DNA of 64,000 nucleotides from Escarpia spicata. Lineage: Eukaryota; Annelida; Polychaeta; Sabellida; Siboglinidae. Positions within the stretch are counted from its first letter, which is position 1; every line of letters starts with the position of its first letter. Location: the NCBI GenBank assembly GCA_963995525.1, contig OZ023206.1, positions 43,693,178-43,757,177 on the forward strand, read 5' to 3'. The position numbers and the translations under genes are program-made. The notes under the pieces are model-generated. The model had not been told where the DNA came from. It saw only the letters and a program-made list of their open reading frames with translations, and searched no databases. This document shows, piece after piece, positions 1 to 9,449 of this stretch.

Positions 1-7
1 ACATTAA

Positions 8-13
8 GGATCC
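8..13 (+). other. BamHI site (GGATCC), once per monomer
   Basis: GGATCC at offset 8-13 recurs in nearly every monomer, so a BamHI digest should give a ladder of about 326 bp. The site is lost in the type-F monomers at 37476 ('aacaatcc') and at 43015, 46273, 48879, 52463, 57675 and 60282 ('aacgatcc'), and in the D' monomer at 41061 ('aagaatcc'). F copies to the left, for example at 23790, 28352 and 32263, keep the site. Confidence 0.95.
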
Positions 14-67
14 GTCCGCCGAAAAAAGTTCACTTAAAATACCGTTATGCTATGATATGCATAAATT

Positions 68-79
68 GTGTTCGAACAC
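68..79. repeat. Palindrome GTGTTCGAACAC in the monomer
   Basis: This is a perfect 12-bp palindrome in A and K monomers ('aaattgtgttcgaacact'). In most other types only the central 8 bp GTTCGAAC is palindromic, because the flank reads 'ttttg'. D, I, J and L break it with 'gttacaac' or 'gttagaac'. It is the first of three dyads within about 55 bp. A role as a protein-binding or cruciform-forming site is inference. Confidence 0.8.
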
Positions 80-83
80 TTTG

Positions 84-96
84 ACATGGGACATGT
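84..96. repeat. Inverted repeat ACATG-GGA-CATGT
   Basis: Two perfect 5-bp arms surround a 3-base loop. It is conserved in most monomers. Exceptions include copies with 'gatatggg' (for example at 4889, 7821, 9125, 16294, 17923, 19226), where the left arm is changed, and 'gggacatat' in the J copies at 7170 and 15643, where the right arm is changed. The F copies ('ttcacatggg') keep both arms. Confidence 0.75.
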
Positions 97-106
97 TTGT
101 CTCGTG

Positions 107-121
107 AGTACTGAATGTACT
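107..121. repeat. Inverted repeat AGTAC-TGAAT-GTACT
   Basis: Two perfect 5-bp arms surround a 5-base loop. Type H ('gtgattact') breaks the left arm in every copy. The monomer at 20204 carries a 2-base insertion in the loop ('gtactgagaatgtact'). Confidence 0.75.
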
Positions 122-171
122 GCTCCTTTAGACAAGATAAAACATCAAATGGGGATGAGTTTTCACACCTA

Positions 172-203
172 TAACTTACGTAATATGTTCTTGTAACTTA
201 CGT
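172..203 (+). repeat. Internal direct repeat TAACTTACGT, two copies, with palindrome TTACGTAA
   Basis: TAACTTACGT occurs at 172-181 and again at 194-203 (22-bp spacing) in each monomer. The first copy continues into the 8-bp palindrome TTACGTAA (176-183). F changes the first copy to 'cttatgt'. Some A' copies change the second copy to 'cttatgtg', and right-hand C copies change it to 'cttacttg'. These CpG positions are therefore variable between types but fixed within them. Confidence 0.75.
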
Positions 204-218
204 GACGGAGATAAAACG

Positions 219-303
219 GTAACATGCATTCCCATTTGTGGTTAATCAAGTTATGTGTGTAGCTTGATATCAGTCTAGCCTTCGTGAAGATTTGTAACAT
301 GCA
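219..303 (+). repeat. Internal direct repeat GTAACATGCA, two copies 75 bp apart
   Basis: GTAACATGCA lies at 219-228 and 294-303. A second pair, AGATAAAAC, lies at 135-143 and 209-217 (74 bp apart), and a related 'agatttgtaacatgc' begins at 288. Together they suggest degenerate subunits of about 75-80 bp inside the monomer. This is a weak, eye-read pattern. Confidence 0.5.
280..289. repeat. Inverted repeat CTTC-GT-GAAG
   Basis: A short dyad near the 3' end of each monomer. It is altered to 'cttcatgaag' (arms kept, centre CpG lost) at the ends of the monomers at 11405 and 13035, and to 'cttcgtgacg' (right arm broken) in the monomer at 15643. Confidence 0.6.
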
Positions 304-1629
304 AAACATATATTTTGGGTAAGACCACATTAAGGATCCGTCCGCCGAAAAAAGTGCACTTAAAGTACCGTTATGCTATGATATGCATAAATTGTGTTCG
401 AACACTTTGACATGGGACATGTTTGTCTCGTGAGTACTGAATGTACTGCTCCTTTAGACAAGATAAAACATCAAATGGGGATGAGTTTTCACACCTATAA
501 CTTACGTAATATGTTCTTGTAACTTACGTGACGGAGATAAAACGGTAACATGCATTCCCATTTGTGGTTAATCTAGTTATGTGTGTAGCTTGATATCAGT
601 CTAGCCTTCGTGAAGATTTGTAACATGCCAAACATATATTTGGGGTAAGAACACATTAAGGATCCGTCCGCCGAAAAAAGTGCACTTAAAATACCGTTAT
701 GCTGTGATATGCATATATTTTGTTCGAACACTTTGACATGGGACATGTTTGTCTCGTGAGTACTGAATGTACTGCTGCTTTAGGCAAGATAAAACATCAA
801 ATGGGGATGAGTTTTAACACCTATAACTTACGAAATATGTTCTTGTAACTTACGTGACGGAGATAAAACGGTAACATGCATTCCCATTTGTGGTTAATCT
901 AGTTATGTGTGTAGCTTGATATCAGTCTAACCTTCGTGAAGATTTGTAACATGCAAAACATCTATTTGGGGTAAGACCACATTAAGGATCCGTCCGCCGA
1001 AAAAAGTCCACTTAAAATACCGTTATGCTGTGATATGCATAAATTTTGTTCGAACACTTTGACATGGGACATGTTTGTCTCGTGAGTACTGAATGTTCTG
1101 CTGCTTTAGACAAGATAAACCATCAAATGGGGATGAGTTTTCACACCTATAACTTACGTAATATGTTCTTGTAACTTACGTGACGGAGATAAAACGGTAA
1201 CATGCATTCCCATTTGTGGTTAATCTAGTTATGTGTGTAGCTTGATATCAGTCTAGCCTTCGTGAAGATTTGTAACTTGAAAACATCTATTTGGGGTAAG
1301 ACCACATTAAGGATCCGTCCGCCGAAAAAAGTGCACTTAAAATACCGTTATGCTGTGATATGCATAAATTTTGTTAAAACACTTTGATATGGGACATGTT
1401 TGTCTCGTGAGTACTGAATGTACTGCTGCTTTAGGCAAGATAAAACATCAAATGGGGATGAGTTTTAACACCTATAACTTACGTAATATGTTCTTGTAAC
1501 TTACGTGACGGAGATAAAACGGTAACATGCATTCCCATTTGTGGTTAATCTAGTTATGTGTGTAGCTTGATATCAGTCTAGCCTTCGTGAAGATTTGTAA
1601 CATGCAAAACATATATTTGGGGTAAGACC

Positions 1630-4562
1630 ACATTAAGGATCCGTCCGCCGAAAAAAGTGCACTTAAAATACCGTTATGCTGTGATATGCATAAATTTTGT
1701 TACAACACTTTGACATGGGACATGTTTGTCTCGTGAGTACTGAATGTACTGCTGCTTTAGACAAGATAAAACATCAAATGGGGATGAGTTTTCACACCTA
1801 TAACTTACGTAATTTGTTCTTGTAACTTACGTGACGGAGATAAAACGGTAACATGCATTCCCATTTGTGGTTAATCTAGTTATGTGTGTAGCTTGATATC
1901 AGTCTAGCCTTCGTGAAGATTTGTAACATGCAAAACATCTATTTGGGGTAAGACCACATTAAGGATCCGTCCGCCGAAAAAAGTGCACTTAAAATACCGT
2001 TATGCTGTGATATGCATGAATTTGGTTCGAACACTTTGACATGGGACATGTTTGTCTCGTGAGTACTGAATGTACTGCTGCTTTAGACAAGATAAAACAT
2101 CAAACGGGGATGAGTTTTCACACCTATAACTTACGTAATATGTTCTTGTAACTTACGTGACGGAGATAAAACGGTAACATGCATTCCCATTTGTGGTTAA
2201 TCTAGTTATGTGTGTAGCTTCATATCAGTCTAGCCTTCGTGAAGATTTGTAACATGCAAAACATCTATTTGGGTTAAGACCACATTAAGGATCCGTCCGC
2301 CAAAAAAGTGCACTTAAAATACCGTTATGCTGTGATATGCATAAATTTTGTTACAACACTTTGACATGGGACATGTTTGTCTCGTGAGTACTGAATGTAC
2401 TGCTGCTTTAGACAAGATAAAACATCAAATGGGGATGAGTTTTCACACCTATAACTTACGTAATATGTTCTTGTAACTTACGTGACGGAGATAAAACGGT
2501 AACATGCATTTTCATTTGTGGTTAATCTAGTTATGTGTGCAGCTTGATATCAGTCTAGCCTTCGTGAAGATTTGTAACATACAAAATATATATTTGGGGT
2601 AAGAACACATTAAGGATCCGTCCGCCGAAAAAAGTGCACTTAAAATACCGTTATGCTGTGATATGCATATATTTTGTTCGAACACTTTGACATGGGACAT
2701 GTTTGTCTCGTGAGTACTGAATGTACTGCTGCTTTAGGCAAGATAAAACATCAAATGGGGATGAGTTTTAACACCTATAACTTACGTAATATGTTCTTGT
2801 AACTTACGTGACGGAGATAAAACGGTAACATGCATTCCCATTTGTGGTTAATCTAGTTATGTGTGTAGCTTGATATCAGTCTAGCCTTCGTGAAGATTTG
2901 TAACATGCAAAACATATATTTGGGGTAAGACCACATTAAGGATCCGTCCGCCTAAAAAAGTGCACTTAAAATACCGTTATGCTGTGATATGCATATCTTT
3001 TGTTCGAACACTTTCACATGGGACATGTTTGTCTCGTGAGTACTGAATGTACTGCTGCTTTAGACAAGATAAAACATCAAATGGGGATGATTTTTCACAC
3101 CTATAACTTATGTAATATGTTCTTGTAACTTACGTGACGGAGATAAAACGGTAACATGCATTCCCATTTGTGGTTAATCTAGTTATGTGTGTAGCTTGAT
3201 ATCAGTCTAGCCTTCGTGAAGATTTGTAACATGCAAAACATCTATTTGGGGTAAGACCACATTAAGGATCCGTCCGCCGAAAAAAGTCCACTTAAAATAC
3301 CGTTATGCTGTGATATGCATAAATTTTGTTCGAACACTTTGACATGGGACATGTTTGTCTCGTGAGTACTGAATGTACTGCTGCTTTAGACAAGATAAAA
3401 CATCAAATGGGGATGAGTTTTCACACCTATAACTTACGTAATATGTTCTTGTAACTTACGTGACGGAGATAAAACGGTAACATGCGTTCCCATTTGTGGT
3501 TAATCTAGTTATGTGTGTAGCTTGATATCAGTCTAGCCTTCGTGAAGATTTGTAACATGCAAAACATCTATTTGGGGTAAGACCACATTAAGGATCCGTC
3601 CGCCGAAAAAAGTCCACTTAAAATACCGTTATGCTGTGATATGCATAAATTGTGTTCGAACACTTTGACATGGGACATGTTTGTCTCGTGATTACTGAAT
3701 GTACTGCTGCTTTAGGCAAGATAAAACATCAAATGGGGATGAGTTTTCACAACTATAACTTACGTAATATGTTCTTGTAACTTACGTGACGGAGATAAAA
3801 CGGTAACATGCATTCCCATTTGTGGTTAATCTAGTTATGTGTGTAGCTTGATATCAGTCTAGCCTTCGTGAAGATTTGTAACATGCAAAACATCTATTTG
3901 GGGTAAGACCACATTAAGGATCCGTCCGCCGAAAAAAGTCCACTTAAAATACCGTTTTGCTGTGATATGCATAAATTTGGTTCCAACACTTTGACATGGG
4001 ACATGTTTGTCTCGTGAGTACTGAATGTACTGCTGCTTTAGGCAAGATAAAACATCAAATGGGGATGAGTTTTAACACCTATAACTTACGTAATATGTTC
4101 TTGTAACTTACGTGACGGAGATAAAACGGTAACATGCATTCCCATTTGTGGTTAATCTAGTTATGTGTGTAGCTTGATATCAGTCTAGCCTTCGTGAAGA
4201 TTTGTAACATGCAAAACATATATTTGGGGTAAGACCACATTAAGGATCCGTCCGCCGAAAAAAGTCCACTTAAAATACCGTTATGCTGTGATATGCATAA
4301 ATTTTGTTAGAACACTTTGACATGGGACATGTTTGTCTCGTGAGTACTGAATGTACTGCTGCTTTAGACAAGATAAAACATCAAATGGGGATAAGTTTTC
4401 ACACCTATAACTTACGTAATATGTTCTTGTAACTTACGTGACGGAGATAAAACGGTAACATGCATTCCCATTTGTGGTTAATCTAGTTTTGTGTGTAGCT
4501 TGATATCAGTCTAGCCTTCGTGAAGATTTGTAACATGCAAAACACCTATTTGGGGTAAGACC
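1630..4562 (+). repeat. Nine-monomer unit, 2933 bp (D-like, C, D, E, F, G, H, X, I)
   Basis: Monomer starts are 1630, 1956, 2282, 2607, 2933, 3259, 3585, 3911 and 4237. The first has 'gttacaac' and 'aatttgttc'. C has the rare 'catgaatttgg'. D has 'gtgtgcagc' and 'atacaaaatata'. G has 'gcgttccc', H has 'gtgattact', and I has 'ggataag' and 'gttttgtg'. Type X (3911) is marked by 'cgttttgctg' and 'gttccaac'. The unit starts to repeat at 4563, where 'aatttgttc', the 'gaatttgg' C and the 'gcagc' D return in the same order 2933 bp later. Confidence 0.75.
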
Positions 4563-6191
4563 ACATTAAGGATCCGTCCGCCGAAAAAAGTTCACTTAAA
4601 ATACCGTTATGCTGTGATATGCATAAATTTTTTTCGAACACTTTGACATGGGACATGTTTGTCTCGTGAGTACTGAATGTACTGCTGCTTTAGACAAGAT
4701 AAAACATCAAATGGGGATGAGTTTTCACACCTATAACTTACGTAATTTGTTCTTGTAACTTACGTGACGGAGATAAAACGGTAACATGCATTCCCATTTG
4801 TGGTTAATCTAGTTATGTGTGTAGCTTGATATCAGTCTAGCCTTCGTGAAGATTTGTAACATGCAAAACATCTATTTGGGGTAAGACCACATTAAGGATC
4901 CGTCCGCCGAAAAAAGTGCACTTAAAATACCGTTATGCTGTGATATGCATGAATTTGGTTCGAACACTTTGATATGGGACATGTTTGTCTCGTGAGTACT
5001 GAATGTACTGCTGCTTTAGACAAGATAAAACATCAAACGGGGATGAGTTTTCACACCTATAACTTACGTAATATGTTCTTGTAACTTACGTGACGGAGAT
5101 AAAACGGTAACATGCATTCCCATTTGTGGTTAATCTAGTTATGTGTGTAGCTTCATATCAGTCTAGCCTTCGTGAAGATTTGTAACATGCAAAACATCTA
5201 TTTGGGTTAAGACCACATTAAGGATCCGTCCGCCAAAAAAGTGCACTTAAAATACCGTTATGCTGTGATATGCATAAATTTTGTTACAACACTTTGACAT
5301 GGGACATGTTTGTCTCGTGAGTACTGAATGTACTGCTGCTTTAGACAAGATAAAACATCAAATGGGGATGAGTTTTCACACCTATAACTTACGTAATATG
5401 TTCTTGTAACTTACGTGACGGAGATAAAACGGTAACATGCATTCCCATTTGTGGTTAATCTAGTTATGTGTGCAGCTTGATATCAGTCTAGCCTTCGTGA
5501 AGATTTGTAACATACAAAATATATATTTGGGGTAAGAACACATTAAGGATCCGTCCGCCGAAAAAAGTGCACTTAAAATACCGTTATGCTGTGATATGCA
5601 TATCTTTTGTTCGAACACTTTCACATGGGACATGTTTGTCTCGTGAGTACTGAATGTACTGCTGCTTTAGACAAGATAAAACATCAAATGGGGATGATTT
5701 TTCACACCTATAACTTATGTAATATGTTCTTGTAACTTACGTGACGGAGATAAAACGGTAACATGCATTCCCATTTGTGGTTAATCTAGTTATGTGTGCA
5801 GCTTGATATCAGTCTAGCCTTCGTGAAGATTTGTAACATACAAAATATATATTTGGGGTAAGAACACATTAAGGATCCGTCCGCCGAAAAAAGTGCACTT
5901 AAAATACCGTTATGCTGTGATATGCATATATTTTGTTCGAACACTTTGACATGGGACATGTTTGTCTCGTGAGTACTGAATGTACTGCTGCTTTAGGCAA
6001 GATAAAACATCAAATGGGGATGAGTTTTAACACCTATAACTTACGTAATATGTTCTTGTAACTTACGTGACGGAGATAAAACGGTAACATGCATTCCCAT
6101 TTGTGGTTAATCTAGTTATGTGTGTAGCTTGATATCAGTCTAGCCTTCGTGAAGATTTGTAACATGCAAAACATATATTTGGGGTAAGACC
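4563..6191 (+). repeat. Partial return of the nine-monomer unit, then F/D hybrid and E
   Basis: Monomers at 4563 (A'-like with 'aatttgttc'), 4889 (C with 'gaatttgg'), 5215 (D with 'gtgcagc'), 5540 and 5866 (E). The monomer at 5540 has an F body ('atatctttt', 'gatgattttt', 'cttatgtaa') but a D-type 3' end ('gtgtgcagc', 'atacaaaatata', 'taagaac'). It also opens with 'gccgaaaa' rather than F's 'gcctaaaa'. Confidence 0.75.
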
Positions 6192-9124
6192 ACATTAAGG
6201 ATCCGTCCGCCTAAAAAAGTGCACTTAAAATACCGTTATGCTGTGATATGCATATCTTTTGTTCGAACACTTTCACATGGGACATGTTTGTCTCGTGAGT
6301 ACTGAATGTACTGCTGCTTTAGACAAGATAAAACATCAAATGGGGATGATTTTTCACACCTATAACTTATGTAATATGTTCTTGTAACTTACGTGACGGA
6401 GATAAAACGGTAACATGCATTCCCATTTGTGGTTAATCTAGTTATGTGTGTAGCTTGATATCAGTCTAGCCTTCGTGAAGATTTGTAACATGCAAAACAT
6501 CTATTTGGGGTAAGACCACATTAAGGATCCGTCCGCCGAAAAAAGTCCACTTAAAATACCGTTATGCTGTGATATGCATAAATTTTGTTCGAACACTTTG
6601 ACATGGGACATGTTTGTCTCGTGATTACTGAATGTACTGCTGCTTTAGGCAAGATAAAACATCAAATGGGGATGAGTTTTCACACCTATAACTTACGTAA
6701 TATGTTCTTGTAACTTACGTGACGGAGATAAAACGGTAACATGCATTCCCATTTGTGGTTAATCTAGTTATGTGTGTAGCTTGATATCAGTCTAGCCTTC
6801 GTGAAGATTTGTAACATGCAAAACATCTATTTGGGGTAAGACCACATTAAGGATCCGTCCGCCGAAAAAAGTCCACTTAAAATACCGTTTTGCTGTGATA
6901 TGCATAAATTTGGTTCCAACACTTTGACATGGGACATGTTTGTCTCGTGAGTACTGAATGTACTGCTGCTTTAGACAAGATAAAACATCAAACGGGGATG
7001 AGTTTTCACACCTATAACTTACGTAATATGTTCTTGTAACTTACGTGACGGAGATAAAACGGTAACATGCATTCCCATTTGTGGTTAATCTAGTTATGTG
7101 TGTAGCTTCATATCAGTCTAGCCTTCGTGAAGATTTGTAACATGCAAAACATCTATTTGGGTTAAGACCACATTAAGGATCCGTCCGCCAAAAAAGTGCA
7201 CTTAAAATACCGTTATCCTGTGATATGCATAAATTTTGTTAGAACACTTTGACATGGGACATATTTGTCTCGTGAGTACTGAATGTACTGCTGCTTTAGA
7301 CAAGATAAAACATCAAATGGGGATGAGTTTTCACACCTATAACTTACGTAATGTGTTCTTGTAACTTACGTGACGGAGATAAAACGGTAACATGCTTTCC
7401 CATTTGTGGTTAATCTAGTTATGCGTGTAGCTTGATATCAGTCTACCCTTCGTGAAGATTTGTAACATGCAAAACATATATTTGGGGTAAGAACACATTA
7501 AGGATCCGTCCGCCGAAAAAAGTGCACTTAAAATACCGTTATGCTTTGATATGCATATATTTTGTTCGAACACTTTGACATGGGACATGTTTGTCTCGTG
7601 AGTACTGAATGTACTGCTGCTTTAGGCAAGATAAAACATCAAATGGGGATGAGTTTTAACACCTATAACTTACGTAATATGTTCTTGTAACTTACGTGAC
7701 GGAGATAAAACGGTAACATGCATTCCCATTTGTGGTTAATCTAGTTATGTGTGTAGCTTGATATCAGTCTAGCCTTCGTGAAGATTTGTAACATGCAAAA
7801 CATATATTTGGGGTAAGACCACATTAAGGATCCGTCCGCCGAAAAAAGTCCACTTAAAATACCGTTATGCTGTGATATGCATAAATTTTGTTAGAACACT
7901 TTGATATGGGACATGTTTGTCTCGTGAGTACTGAATGTACTGCTGCTTTAGACAAGATAAAACATCAAATGGGGATAAGTTTTCACACCTATAACTTACG
8001 TAATATGTTCTTGTAACTTACGTGACGGAGATAAAACGGTAACATGCATTCCCATTTGTGGTTAATCTAGTTTTGTGTGTAGCTTGATATCAGTCTAGCC
8101 TTCGTGAAGATTTGTAACATGCAAAACATCTATTTGGGGTAAGACCACATTAAGGATCCGTCCGCCGAAAAAAGTTCACTTAAAATACCGTTATGCTGTG
8201 ATATGCATAAATTTTGCTCGAACACTTTGACATGGGACATGTTTGTCTCGTGAGTACTGAATGTACTGCTGCTTTAGACAAGATAAAACATGAAATGGGG
8301 ATGAGTTTTCACACCTATAACTTACGTAATATGTTCTTGTAACTTACGTGACGGAGATAAAACGGTAACATGCATTCCCATTTGTGGTTAATCTAGTTAT
8401 ATGTGTAGCTTGATATCAGTCTAGCCTTCGTGAAGATTTGTAACATGCAAAACATATATTTGGGGTAAGACCACATTAAGGATCCGTCCGCCGAAAAAAG
8501 TCCACTTAAAATACCGTTATGCTGTGATATGCATACATTTTGTTCGAACACTTTGACATGGGACATGTTTGTCTCGTGAGTACTGAATGTACTGCTGCTT
8601 TAGACAAGATAAAACATCAAATGGGGATGAGTTTTCACACCTATAACTTACGTAATATGTTCTTGTAACTTACGTGACGGAGATAAAACGGTAACATGCA
8701 TTCCCATTTGTGGTTAATCTAGTTATGTGTGTAGCTTGATATCAGTCTAGCCTTCGTGAAGATTTGTAACATGCAAAACATCTATTTGGGGTAAGACCAC
8801 ATTAAGGATCCGTCCGCCGAAAAAAGTGCACTTAAAATACCGTTATGCTGTGATATGCATAAATTTGGTTCGAACACTTTGACATGGGACATGTTTGTCT
8901 CGTGAGTACTGAATGTACTGCTGCTTTAGACAAGATAAAACATCAAACGGGGATGAGTTTTCACACCTATAACTTACGTAATATGTTCTTGTAACTTACG
9001 TGACGGAGATAAAACGGTAACATGCATTCCCATTTGTGGTTAATCTAGTTATGTGTGTAGCTTCATATCAGTCTAGCCTTCGTGAAGATTTGTAACATGC
9101 AAAACATCTATTTGGGTTAAGACC
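6192..9124 (+). repeat. Nine-monomer block, copy 1 (F, H, X/C hybrid, J, E, I, A', B, C)
   Basis: Starts: 6192, 6518, 6844, 7170, 7495, 7821, 8147, 8473 and 8799. The monomer at 6844 joins type-X markers ('cgttttgctg', 'gttccaac') to the C markers 'aaacgggg' and 'cttcat'. The J monomer at 7170 has private marks: 'gttatcctg', 'gacatattt', 'gctttccc', 'tgcgtgtag' and 'gtctaccc'. The same private marks recur at 15643, so this block and 14665-17597 are copies of each other, 8473 bp apart. Confidence 0.85.
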
Positions 9125-9449
9125 ACATTAAGGATCCGTCCGCCAAAAAAGTGCACTTAAAATACCGTTATGCTGTGATATGCATAAATTTTGTTAGAAC
9201 ACTTTGATATGGGACATGTTTGTCTCGTGAGTACTGAATGTACTGCTGCTTTAGACAAGATAAAACATCAAATGGGGATAAGTTTTCACACCTATAACTT
9301 ACGTAATATGTTCTTGTAACTTACGTGACGGAGATAAAACGGTAACATGCATTCCCATTTGTGGTTAATCTAGTTTTGTGTGTAGCTTGATATCAGTCTA
9401 GCCTTCGTGAAGATTTGTAACATGCAAAACATCTATTTGGGGTAAGACC
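9125..9449 (+). repeat. Hybrid monomer D/I (325 bp)
   Basis: The 5' end has the D/J deletion 'gccaaaaaag'. The rest is type I ('gttagaac', 'gatatggg', 'ggataag', 'gttttgtg'). It lies where the block A'-B-C restarts. The A' copies at 8147 and 9450 share the rare 'gctcgaac', so 8147-9449 and 9450-10752 are tandem copies 1303 bp apart with this hybrid at the join. Confidence 0.85.

Larger units (their letters stand above)
1..326 (+). repeat. Reference monomer used for internal coordinates (A-like)
   Basis: Offsets quoted elsewhere refer to this copy. It carries t at offset 30, 'aaattgtg' at 63-70 and 'gacaag' at 131-136, as type A does. It also has features almost unique to monomers 1 and 2: 'gctatgatatg' instead of 'gctgtgatatg', and 'ctcctttag' instead of 'ctgctttag'. 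The monomer starts in a CpG-rich 'tccgtccgccg' followed by an A-tract. It then has an AT-rich stretch, a cluster of three dyads (68-121), two internal direct repeats, and a 3' segment ending in 'ggggtaagacc' or a variant. The start phase is arbitrary because the array is continuous. Confidence 0.9.
1..1629 (+). repeat. Left segment: five monomers, atypical types (A-like, A-like, E, G-like, mixed)
   Basis: Monomers at 1, 327, 653, 979 and 1304. The first two have variants hardly seen elsewhere ('gctatgatatg', 'gctcctttag'). The third is type E with 'cgaaatatg'. The fourth resembles G ('gtccac', 'gttcg') but has 'gttctgctg' and 'ataaacc', and lost one base near 1276. The fifth has 'gttaaaac' plus the 'ggcaag' and 'ttttaac' marks of E. 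I see no repeated order here, which fits a less homogenised part of the array, but five monomers are too few to be sure. Confidence 0.7.

Noticed and set aside
71..87. CENP-B box at the TTCG of the first palindrome
   Set aside because: TTCG is present on both strands, but the downstream CGGG needed by the 17-bp motif is absent. On the minus strand TTCGnnnnA fits and then runs into A/T.
171..187. Promoter (TATA-like 'cctataacttacg')
   Set aside because: A short AT-rich match repeated 196 times in a 63% AT monomer, with no transcript or gene downstream. No support for promoter function.
240..326. Polyadenylation signals or a retrotransposon tail
   Set aside because: No AATAAA followed by a poly(A) tract, no target-site duplication, and no reverse-transcriptase or LTR-like sequence anywhere in the window.
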